From contig JAGVOE010000056.1 in the NCBI GenBank assembly GCA_020052895.1, positions 1 to 12,796 of the forward strand: a DNA stretch of 12,796 bases, read 5' to 3'. Origin of the DNA: Candidatus Woesebacteria bacterium (GTDB lineage Bacteria; Patescibacteriota; Microgenomatia; UBA1400; MFAQ01). Under the pieces are notes generated by a model that was not told the DNA's origin, did no database searches, and worked only from the letters and a program-made list of their open reading frames with translations. This document shows positions 1 through 5,336 of the stretch, piece by piece; position 1 is the stretch's first letter, and every line of letters starts with the position of its first letter. A program made the position numbers and the translations under genes.

Positions 1-627
1 GGATTTGATGGTGAAGTAACAAAAAAAATTATGCAGCAGATGCTCCGGGGGATTACAAACACGGCTTTTGGGCAAGCGTATGACATCAGCCTACCAGAAC
101 TGGGAGAGCTGACGGAAGAAAAAGTAATGAGTCTGCACAGAGCCAAGACGGCGATCTATACCTATGAAAACCCATTAATTATCGGAGGAATATTAGGAGG
201 GTTATCTGAAGAAGCATTAACCATTCTTCGTGATTACGCGATGGAGGGAGGAATGGCGTTTCAACTGCAAGATGACATTTTGGGAGTTTATGGCGATGAG
301 GAGAAGACGGGAAAATCGAGTAACTCGGATCTGCTTCAAGGGAAGGTAACCCTATTAATAGTAAAAGTGATGGAGAAGGGAACCGAAGAACAAAAAAGGG
401 CGATCATGAGGGTCTGGGGAAAACGTGTGGCGAATGAGAATGATATCCAAATAGCCAAAGAAGCGATCAAAGAAAGTGGTGCTTATCAATATTCGGTGGA
501 AGTGTCCAGAAGGCTTGCCGGAAAAGCGGCGGAAACTGCCGCCAAACTGCGAACATTGGAACTTAATAGTGAGGCGATTGATTTTTTGGAGGGGATTGAG
601 AGGTATATGGTGGAGAGGGAGGTGTAA
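1..627 (+). CDS. trans-polyprenyl diphosphate synthase (GGPP/FPP synthase type), 5'-truncated by the window edge
   Basis: The reading frame is open from base 1, so the gene begins before the window; 208 codons of the C-terminal two thirds are visible. The enzyme family condenses isopentenyl diphosphate with allylic diphosphates to make C15-C20 or longer isoprenoid chains in the cytosol. Visible hallmarks are the KTAIYTYENPL stretch (family KTxxYTxxxPL, substrate-binding Lys-Thr) and the second aspartate-rich region FQLQDDILGVYGDEEKTGK, followed by DLLQGKVTLL, which matches the family's D-x(3)-GK-x-TLL block. The first aspartate-rich motif and the chain-length-determining residues lie upstream, so product length cannot be called. 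It ends with TAA and is followed by a repeat-rich spacer. Its product could supply UppS, encoded at 1018-1728, if it makes FPP; that link is inference. Confidence 0.93.
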   Translation, partial: GFDGEVTKKIMQQMLRGITNTAFGQAYDISLPELGELTEEKVMSLHRAKTAIYTYENPLIIGGILGGLSEEALTILRDYAMEGGMAFQLQDDILGVYGDEEKTGKSSNSDLLQGKVTLLIVKVMEKGTEEQKRAIMRVWGKRVANENDIQIAKEAIKESGAYQYSVEVSRRLAGKAAETAAKLRTLELNSEAIDFLEGIERYMVEREV

Positions 628-663
628 AGAACTCTAGAACTCAAGGAATCAAGAACTCAAGAC
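628..663. repeat. AGAACTC short-repeat cluster
   Basis: Three exact AGAACTC copies (628-634, 636-642, 652-658) with interspersed CAAG follow directly on the stop codon of the prenyl synthase. Related AACTC-A-rich motifs recur near 12675-12691 (reverse orientation) and inside comF at 9011-9030, so this looks like a dispersed simple repeat and not a terminator. Confidence 0.5.
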
Positions 664-688
664 AACACCAATTTCGTATTTATATCGT

Positions 689-759
689 GTCATGCCGGAC
701 TTGATCCGGCATCCAGGTATTTCTGGATTCCGGGTCGCACTACGTTTGCCCGGAATGAC
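689..759. repeat. three-hairpin dispersed palindromic element (GTCAT...ATGAC ends)
   Basis: The element opens with GTCAT and closes with its complement ATGAC. Inside are three stacked hairpins: a perfect 8-bp stem (692-699 with 705-712), a small CCAG/CTGG stem (713-716 with 723-726), and a second perfect 8-bp stem ATTCCGGG/CCCGGAAT (727-734 with 749-756). The CATGCCGGACTTGATCCGGC wording is typical of extragenic palindromic repeats found in many bacterial genomes. Open frames through it on both strands are therefore not genes. It lies between the prenyl synthase and the small gene at 832 and could terminate or stabilise the upstream transcript. Confidence 0.75.
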
Positions 760-831
760 AAACCATGAAGGCTGTGTGAGAGAGAGAGTTTTGAGAGGGT
801 TTGGGAGAAATGGGGGATTAGGATTGATTTT

Positions 832-1119
832 ATGGAAATACCGAGACGCTGGCGTGAACAGCCGACAAATATGCGTTTTACCGGAGAGAGACTGAATCAT
901 CGAGATCTAAATATTTATAAATATCCTGGAGGGGTGATCCCGTTGGTGGGAAGCTATCAGCAAATTAGAGAGAAATTTGAAAGAAAGGGGTTTGATGAAG
1001 AAACGACAAATGAGATTTTATTTCGCCTTTGGAGAGGAGTCGCCGCCGAAACGACGATCCCTTTGAGCGAAGTCGCTGAGAGCTTTTTCCAGTTCGTCGG
1101 GAGTGAAGTCGGGAAATAG
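832..1119 (+). CDS. small hypothetical protein overlapping the 3' end of uppS
   Basis: A 95-codon frame starts with ATG, preceded by AGGA eight bases upstream and by a TAGGAT hexamer seven bases upstream. The product opens MEIPRRWREQ, which vaguely recalls the IPRxWR opening of DUF35-type zinc-ribbon/OB-fold proteins. However, the expected cysteine pairs are absent (GERLNHRDL where CxxC would be), so this may be a decayed relative or chance. The middle (YKYPGGVIPLVGSYQQIREKFERKGFDEETT) reads like real protein and is charged and helical. The last 34 codons run antisense to the conserved C-terminus of uppS, an unusually long convergent overlap of 102 bp. A gene or remnant is plausible for 832-1017, but the true 3' end is uncertain. 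No function is assigned. Confidence 0.4.
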   Translation: MEIPRRWREQPTNMRFTGERLNHRDLNIYKYPGGVIPLVGSYQQIREKFERKGFDEETTNEILFRLWRGVAAETTIPLSEVAESFFQFVGSEVGK

Positions 1120-1728
1120 GACAGGGGTGAAATAAAGCTCTGAGTAGACTGATTGCCAAGGGAGATAGCCGGAGGTGCGTTTTTCGCCTCCAGTTCGGAT
1201 GACGAGGTCAGGGTCCGGCATGCCAGCGGTGTCTAGATGGCTGGCAAAAATTTCTTCATTGATTTGTTCGGCTGGGATTTTTTCGTTAACGATTTTTTTG
1301 ACAGCGCGGAGGATTTCATCTCGACCACCATAGTTGAGGGCAAAAGAGACAGTGATTTTGTTATTTTTGGAAGACTTGGAAATCATCTCAAGAGTCTTTT
1401 GGGCAATATCTTCAGGGAAACGAGTCATATCTCCCAGAATTTGTAGCTTGGCCCCGCGGCTAATAAAGCGGAGAGCTAGAGTCCCAAAGGCGATGCGGAA
1501 GATATTCAAAAGACCTTTGACTTCGGCTTCTTCTCTCTTCCAGTTTTCGGTGGAGAAGGCCCAAAAGGTAACGTAGGGAATACCAAGGTCTACACATTTC
1601 TCGATTAAGGGCTCGATAGTATGATTGGCCGCATATTCATGGCCTTTGATAGGGTCAAGACCTTGAGCTCTGGCCCAGCGGCGATTGCCATCCATCATGA
1701 TCGCGATATGTTTGAGGGGTGGGTTCAT
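1018..1728 (-). CDS. uppS: isoprenyl transferase (undecaprenyl diphosphate synthase)
   Basis: This 236-residue cis-prenyltransferase makes the long-chain polyprenyl diphosphate used as lipid carrier for cell-wall and glycan precursors, at the cytosolic membrane face. The family length is about 240-250 residues. MMDGNRRWA (residues 11-19, catalytic Asp13) is the signature. Others are FWAFSTENWKR (55-65), LNYGGRDEI (131-139), DPDLVIRTGGEKR (172-184) and WQSVYSELYF (191-200, with the Mg-binding Glu197). The C-terminus ends in the usual DRRFGG. The common RTSGE reads RTGGE here (178-182), a variant whose effect cannot be judged from sequence. The ATG follows the stop of the upstream VirB2-like gene by 15 bp, and a perfect TATAAT lies in that spacer. 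It is the last gene of a minus-strand cluster and converges on the gene at 832. Confidence 0.97.
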   Translation of the reverse strand: MNPPLKHIAIMMDGNRRWARAQGLDPIKGHEYAANHTIEPLIEKCVDLGIPYVTFWAFSTENWKREEAEVKGLLNIFRIAFGTLALRFISRGAKLQILGDMTRFPEDIAQKTLEMISKSSKNNKITVSFALNYGGRDEILRAVKKIVNEKIPAEQINEEIFASHLDTAGMPDPDLVIRTGGEKRTSGYLPWQSVYSELYFTPVLFPDFTPDELEKALSDFAQRDRRFGGDSSPKAK

Positions 1729-1735
1729 CGGGACA

Positions 1736-1741
1736 ATTATA
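1736..1741 (-). promoter_or_regulatory. -10 box TATAAT directly before uppS (leaderless promoter candidate)
   Basis: A perfect TATAAT on the minus strand ends seven bases before the uppS ATG (1728). No Shine-Dalgarno sequence is present in the spacer, and no convincing -35 hexamer is seen 16-18 bp upstream. The spacing puts transcription start at or next to the start codon. Confidence 0.5.
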
Positions 1742-1743
1742 TC

Positions 1744-2085
1744 CTAGACAATGGTGCCTAGACCGAGCATGTTGGTAATAAGACGAACGACAATAAAAGC
1801 GGTAAAAGTCATAACTAGACCAATGAGGCCGTTGGTAATTCTGGTGGAGGCAGCAGATATTTTTTTGGGGTCTCCGGAACTCAACATAAATTCCCAGCCG
1901 GCCAGGATGAGGTTAACAAAAAAGAAAAGTCCAGTGAGAACAAAGACAAGGTTAAGGAGATTGACGCTGTTGGAAAGGGTTAGCAGATCGGTGATCTTGG
2001 CGGTAAGAGGAATGTTGGTAGCCGGATTGGGAAGTCCACTGATGTTGGCTCCGTCGGCGGCGTAGATTAGAGATGGATAGTTCAT
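1744..2085 (-). CDS. VirB2/TrbC-like two-helix membrane protein (pilin-like)
   Basis: The 113-residue product has a short N-terminal region and two hydrophobic helices, roughly residues 42-70 and 85-107. They are joined by a polar loop, SSGDPKKISAASTRITNG. This architecture (helix, S/TxxGDPxKhxxAxxxI loop, helix) is the one seen in the VirB2/TrbC pilin-like families that are abundant in CPR genomes, usually linked to type IV secretion-like or pilus machinery. No cleavable signal peptide is obvious, although LIYAADGA could be a remnant cleavage site. It starts 5 bp after the stop of the similar gene at 2091-2603, and a TAAACT hexamer lies seven bases before the ATG. The pair probably forms one complex. 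No VirB4 or VirD4 ATPase gene is in the window, so the secretion role is inference. Confidence 0.8.
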   Translation of the reverse strand: MNYPSLIYAADGANISGLPNPATNIPLTAKITDLLTLSNSVNLLNLVFVLTGLFFFVNLILAGWEFMLSSGDPKKISAASTRITNGLIGLVMTFTAFIVVRLITNMLGLGTIV

Positions 2086-2090
2086 ATATC

Positions 2091-2603
2091 TTAGTTTAAT
2101 CCAGGGATACCCAAAATGTTAATACCAATAAGATTGAGAAGAAAAACGGAGAGAATGATAAAGATGAGGCCAGAGACGGCCGAGGTGATAACTTCTTGAC
2201 CCTCCTTGAGCTTGTCCGGAATACCGGCAGAGGTAGTGACGATGAAGACACCGTAAAGCATGAGGATGAGAGCTAGACCACCGCCTAGACCAACCGCAAT
2301 CTTGATAATGGAGCCAAAAAAAGAGTCACCGGTAGCATCGACAGAGGTGGAGATACAGCCAAGGGCGGTGTCTATTTGGCCATCTCCGCAGTTACCTTTT
2401 GGAGTAACAAATTTAGGGATGATGCTTTTGGTTTGAGGAGCATTTACCTTTTTGTTACAGATCCCAGACTGAAAGTAACAGAATTCATCTGGAGCACACT
2501 CTGAGTTTGAGGTACAGCCGGCAGAGACTTTCGTGATGGAGAACAAAAAGAAATTTAAGAAAAGAAAAGAAATGACAAAAAGATGTGCGGCTTTAGACTT
2601 CAT
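2091..2603 (-). CDS. VirB2/TrbC-like membrane protein with secreted cysteine-rich domain
   Basis: The product has 170 residues in three parts. A signal peptide (1-28, hydrophobic core LFVISFLFLNFFLF, likely cut after VSA) is followed by a cysteine-rich segment with C30, C36, C42, C49, C72 and C83. A C-terminal two-helix module (about 97-123 and 140-165) carries the loop TTSAGIPDKLKEGQEVITS. That last module ends INILGIPG and matches the pilin-like layout of the neighbour at 1744. The early cysteine pattern (CTSNSECAPDEFCYFQSGIC) resembles small disulfide-bonded modules and suggests an outside-facing, oxidised domain. It is the first gene of the minus-strand cluster, with a TAAAAT-like hexamer about nine bases before the ATG. 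The function is likely envelope or pilus related; no specific role is claimed. Confidence 0.78.
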   Translation of the reverse strand: MKSKAAHLFVISFLFLNFFLFSITKVSAGCTSNSECAPDEFCYFQSGICNKKVNAPQTKSIIPKFVTPKGNCGDGQIDTALGCISTSVDATGDSFFGSIIKIAVGLGGGLALILMLYGVFIVTTSAGIPDKLKEGQEVITSAVSGLIFIILSVFLLNLIGINILGIPGLN

Positions 2604-2628
2604 TGATAGATAATTTTAACATGACAAA

Positions 2629-2686
2629 TCCCTCTCGGCTTCGCCGCGTCTCCCTTTGACAAGGGAGATGGGATAAACTAGAGGGA
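2629..2686. repeat. nested palindromic element upstream of the SpoIID-like gene
   Basis: Outer inverted repeats TCCCTCT (2629-2635) and AGAGGGA (2680-2686) enclose two hairpins. One is CGGC-ttc-GCCG (2636-2646); the other is a perfect 8-bp stem TCTCCCTT/AAGGGAGA with a tgac loop (2649-2668). The right outer arm abuts the ATG at 2688, so the element forms the entire visible 5' region of that gene and supplies its only purine-rich ribosome-site-like stretch. It also separates the divergent genes at 2603 and 2688. The wording is typical of dispersed extragenic palindromes. Confidence 0.7.
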
Positions 2687-2687
2687 G

Positions 2688-4433
2688 ATGAAGTGGAAAT
2701 TTCTAATGATTTTTGTGTTGCTTTTGAGCTTTTTTGCCGGCCCACCACGGCGGGCAGGCTTGGTTTGGGCGGATGTTGATTGTAGTGCCTTGAGTGGAGA
2801 TGATAAGAAGACTTGTGAAGACATCAATCAACAGCTAAGCGATCTTAAAAAATCGCTTGATACCAACCAAGGGGAATCAAGTAAATTGGAGGCTAAACTT
2901 AAATCAATTCAAAGTCAGATTAATGTTGCGGTAAACAAATTAAAATTTACAGAACAAGAAATAAAGGATAGGAGCGAAAAAGTCTCAACACAATATATCG
3001 TCCTTTCTGTAAAAATTCGAGAAATGTATATGAGGCTTAGATCACAACCGTTGTGGATTAGCCTTTTATCAAAAAGTAGTATGGGAGAAGTTAGAAGAGA
3101 ACTCGTGTATCGGCAAGACAGTAATGACAAAGACAAACAAATAATAGTAAATTTAGTTCAAGAGATCGGAAGTTTGGAAGTGGGCAAGAAAGCTTTGGAA
3201 ATAAAAAAAATTCAACTGGCTAAACTGCAAGTGGAATTTGATAAACAAAATATTGTTTTTCAGACAGAAATTAAAAAACTCTCGTCAAAGATTGCTCAGT
3301 TATCTGCACAACAACAATCTCTATTGGCGGAAAAAACAGGTACTTTTTCTACGACGGTTGGTGATGTGCCTTTGGCGGATGATCCGGCTTCGCGACCAGA
3401 TTATAATCCTGGGTTTTCACCAGCTTTTGCAGCCTTTTCATTTGGAGCACCGCATTTTAAAGGTATGAGTCAGTATGGGGCATACGGAAGAGCCAAATCG
3501 GGGCAAAATGCCGAGGAAATATTACACGCTTATTATGGAGGAGTAGATATCAAAAAGGATTATGATGCTGGTAAACAAATCAGCGTTGAAGGTTATGGTC
3601 GAATGGATATAGAAGCTTATGTAAAAAGAATTTATGAAGTGCCCGGATCGTGGGGAGACTCAGGCGGAATGGAGGCATTGAAAGCCCAAGCGGTAGCCGC
3701 CAGAAGCTATGCGTTAGCATGGACAAGAGAAGGAACTGGTGGAGCTATTTGTACAACTGAAAGGTGTCAAGTATATAAAAATTCCGATAAAGGTGGAAAA
3801 TGGGAAGAAGCAGTCAATGCCACTCGTGGCTGGGTAATGATGAAAGACGGAAAGATCATAAATGCCTGGTATGCCTCGACTTCCGGAGGATATCAAGAAT
3901 CTTATAATGCCTTAGAATATTTAAAAAACGGAAGTAGTTATAATACTCCTGGTTTTTGGGATACACCATCTGGTCGAGGTGGATGGACATCTCAAGCATA
4001 TGAAAAAACAGCAGGAAGCCCTTGGTTTTATAAAGCTTGGTATAAAAATAGAAGTGGAAATAATTGCGGGAGGAGCCACCCTTGGTTAACTTCAGATGAA
4101 ATGGCAGATATTCTGAATGCTGTGGTGGTTTACAAGGGAGGGGATGCTTCGCATGTTTGGCCTTTGGATTACCAGAGTTGTTTTGGAGGATCTAAAGATA
4201 TTTGGTCTCGTGAGCAGATGAAAAATGAAGCAGATAATAAAGGAGGATCATTTTCGAGTGTTAGTGGGGTTTCGGTAACATATGGGGAGAATGGTGTAAC
4301 TGCGAATGTTCATTTTGATACTAATCGTGGAGGCTTTGATGTAAGTGGAAAAGATTTTTATACAGTTTTCAATTTGAGAGTTTCAGGCAGAATCGCTCTC
4401 TTAAGTGGATTATTCAATATTGAGAAAAAGTAG
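2688..4433 (+). CDS. secreted coiled-coil protein with SpoIID/LytB domain
   Basis: The 581-residue protein has three parts: a signal peptide (1-28), a long coiled coil (about 34-215, many Q/E/K heptads, like EnvC-type hydrolase regulators), and a SpoIID/LytB domain (about 240-450). SpoIID-family proteins are lytic transglycosylases that act on denuded peptidoglycan strands. Visible family marks are HFKGMSQYGAYG (256-267), YEVPGSWGD (316-324, with Glu317 at the position of the catalytic Glu), EALKAQAVAARSYALAW (329-345), CQVYK (360-364), and AWYASTSGG (393-401). C355 and C360 could form a disulfide. The tail beyond 450 is unrecognised. Without six residues PPRRAG (19-24) the signal peptide would be ordinary (LLLSFFAG-LVWA); those residues come from a GC-rich palindrome. 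It probably remodels the cell wall outside the membrane. Confidence 0.92.
   Translation: MKWKFLMIFVLLLSFFAGPPRRAGLVWADVDCSALSGDDKKTCEDINQQLSDLKKSLDTNQGESSKLEAKLKSIQSQINVAVNKLKFTEQEIKDRSEKVSTQYIVLSVKIREMYMRLRSQPLWISLLSKSSMGEVRRELVYRQDSNDKDKQIIVNLVQEIGSLEVGKKALEIKKIQLAKLQVEFDKQNIVFQTEIKKLSSKIAQLSAQQQSLLAEKTGTFSTTVGDVPLADDPASRPDYNPGFSPAFAAFSFGAPHFKGMSQYGAYGRAKSGQNAEEILHAYYGGVDIKKDYDAGKQISVEGYGRMDIEAYVKRIYEVPGSWGDSGGMEALKAQAVAARSYALAWTREGTGGAICTTERCQVYKNSDKGGKWEEAVNATRGWVMMKDGKIINAWYASTSGGYQESYNALEYLKNGSSYNTPGFWDTPSGRGGWTSQAYEKTAGSPWFYKAWYKNRSGNNCGRSHPWLTSDEMADILNAVVVYKGGDASHVWPLDYQSCFGGSKDIWSREQMKNEADNKGGSFSSVSGVSVTYGENGVTANVHFDTNRGGFDVSGKDFYTVFNLRVSGRIALLSGLFNIEKK
2738..2759. repeat. GC-rich palindromic micro-insert inside the signal-peptide codons
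   Basis: The 18 bases CCACCACGGCGGGCAGGC (2742-2759) encode PPRRAG within the hydrophobic core of the SpoIID-like signal peptide. With the flanking bases, 2740-2755 reads as an imperfect palindrome: GCCC-a-CC, loop ac, GG-c-GGGC. It is in frame, and its local GC content contrasts with the AT-rich codons on both sides. A related unit lies in comF at 8991-9010. Confidence 0.55.
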
Positions 4434-4444
4434 GGAGGGTCCCG

Positions 4445-4456
4445 CCCGCCGGCGGG
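4445..4456. repeat. perfect GC palindrome CCCGCCGGCGGG
   Basis: A perfect 12-bp palindrome sits between the stop of the SpoIID-like gene (4433) and the extended -10 of the PH-domain gene (4463-4471). No T-tract follows it, so it is not a standard intrinsic terminator. It shares the GGCGGG core with the palindromes at 2740-2755 and 11638-11649. Confidence 0.55.
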
Positions 4457-4462
4457 TAAATT

Positions 4463-4471
4463 TGGTACAAT
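4463..4471 (+). promoter_or_regulatory. extended -10 promoter TGG-TACAAT before the PH-domain gene
   Basis: The TGn motif (4463-4465) and TACAAT (4466-4471) lie five bases upstream of the ATG at 4477. No Shine-Dalgarno sequence is present in between. The match to an extended -10 explains the missing -35 box and supports 4477 as the start, with a leaderless or nearly leaderless transcript. Confidence 0.5.
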
Positions 4472-4476
4472 TAGAC

Positions 4477-5124
4477 ATGCCGGAAGTTTTTAAAGCAGAA
4501 AAAACAAGAGAGGAGTCGGAGGAGATAAAAAAACTGTTAAGAGAGAGTTTTACGGGAACTGCTTTTGGATCATGTGTTCCTCGACCTAGTAAATTTCGAT
4601 TTGAGTCACAGCAAGATGACGAAACGGTATTGCTTTTGGGAAGAAGACATTTTGTTACCAATCTTGGTTGGATTGCAGCTATTTGTTTTGCTTTTGTAAT
4701 ACCGTTCTTTTGGGGCGAGTTTCCCTTTTTGAAAGCTTTGGACGGAAACACCTTGGTGAGTTTGACTATGCTTTGGTATCTGGGAATACTACTTTTTGGT
4801 CTGCAAAGCTTTTTGATGTGGTTTTATAACGTCTACATCATTACCGACGAAAGATTAATAGACGTGGATTTTATGGGACTACTAAACAAGACGGTAAATG
4901 TGGCTCAGCTGGCCAGAGTAGAGGACGTAAACTACACCCAAAGCGGCTTTTTGGCGAGTATGTTTAATTATGGAAACGTAATTGTCCAGACAGCTTCCGA
5001 ACAAAAGACGCCAGACTCATTCAAGGGTGGGTCGGCTTTTACCTTTGAGGCGGTAGCTTATCCGGATAAAGTGACTTCAATGATTTCGCAGTTAACAGAA
5101 GAAGTAGAAAAAACATGGAGATAA
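4477..5124 (+). CDS. membrane-anchored bacterial PH-domain protein
   Basis: The product has 215 residues. It comprises a charged N-terminal region (1-57), two membrane helices (about 61-80 and 93-117), and a C-terminal PH-like β domain (about 118-210). The opening YNVYIITDERLIDVDF is typical of bacterial PH (YdbS/bPH2-like) proteins, as is the later GFLASMFNYGNVIVQTA segment. The biochemical role of such proteins is mostly unknown; they are thought to act as membrane-bound protein-interaction modules. A longer frame starting at 4405 would overlap the SpoIID-like gene and translate a GC palindrome, so I prefer the ATG at 4477, which has an extended -10 just ahead. The stop overlaps the next start by 10 bp (ATGGAGATAA), implying translational coupling. 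Confidence 0.85.
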   Translation: MPEVFKAEKTREESEEIKKLLRESFTGTAFGSCVPRPSKFRFESQQDDETVLLLGRRHFVTNLGWIAAICFAFVIPFFWGEFPFLKALDGNTLVSLTMLWYLGILLFGLQSFLMWFYNVYIITDERLIDVDFMGLLNKTVNVAQLARVEDVNYTQSGFLASMFNYGNVIVQTASEQKTPDSFKGGSAFTFEAVAYPDKVTSMISQLTEEVEKTWR

Positions 5125-5336
5125 TACCGGGAGTTGTAATCAGTTTTAGCATGGTGGTGGGCCTAATGGTCAAGATTTCGATGGTGCTAATACTGGTACT
5201 TTCACTGATCATGATTCGCCAAGAGAGTCTCATGGATAGAGTAGTCAATTTGCCGGTGGGAAAGAGTTTGAAGTATATTGTGTGGGCCTTTTTTAGCCTG
5301 ACACTGCTGACGACTGTTATAGTAGTATTAGCGTGA
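5115..5336 (+). CDS. small two-helix membrane protein, unknown function
   Basis: The product is 73 residues, almost entirely two hydrophobic segments (about 5-33 and 50-72). They are joined by a charged loop, RQESLMDRVVNLPVGKSLK. The start overlaps the end of the PH-domain gene by 10 bp, and the stop TGA overlaps the GTG start of the following gene, so all three are probably translated as a coupled set. The family is not recognised. The arrangement suggests it is a membrane partner of the PH-domain protein or of the large protein downstream. Confidence 0.75.
   Translation: MEIIPGVVISFSMVVGLMVKISMVLILVLSLIMIRQESLMDRVVNLPVGKSLKYIVWAFFSLTLLTTVIVVLA

Noticed and set aside
649..900. Open frames on both strands across the spacer after the prenyl synthase (649-900 minus, 692-895 plus)
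   Set aside because: Both translate the three-hairpin dispersed repeat, have no recognisable domains, and the plus frame overlaps the better-supported start at 832.
1170..1190. GGAGG...CCTCC hairpin inside uppS as another inserted palindrome
   Set aside because: The codons encode the conserved RTGGEKRTSG motif expected at this place, so no insertion is needed to explain it.
2656..2661. TTGACA as a -35 box for the SpoIID-like gene
   Set aside because: It is formed by the loop and arm of a palindrome, and the only -10-like hexamer (TAAACT, 2674) is just 12 bp away, too close for a standard promoter.
4405..4476. N-terminal extension of the PH-domain gene starting at 4405
   Set aside because: It overlaps the SpoIID-like gene and translates a GC palindrome; the ATG at 4477 has an extended -10 immediately upstream.
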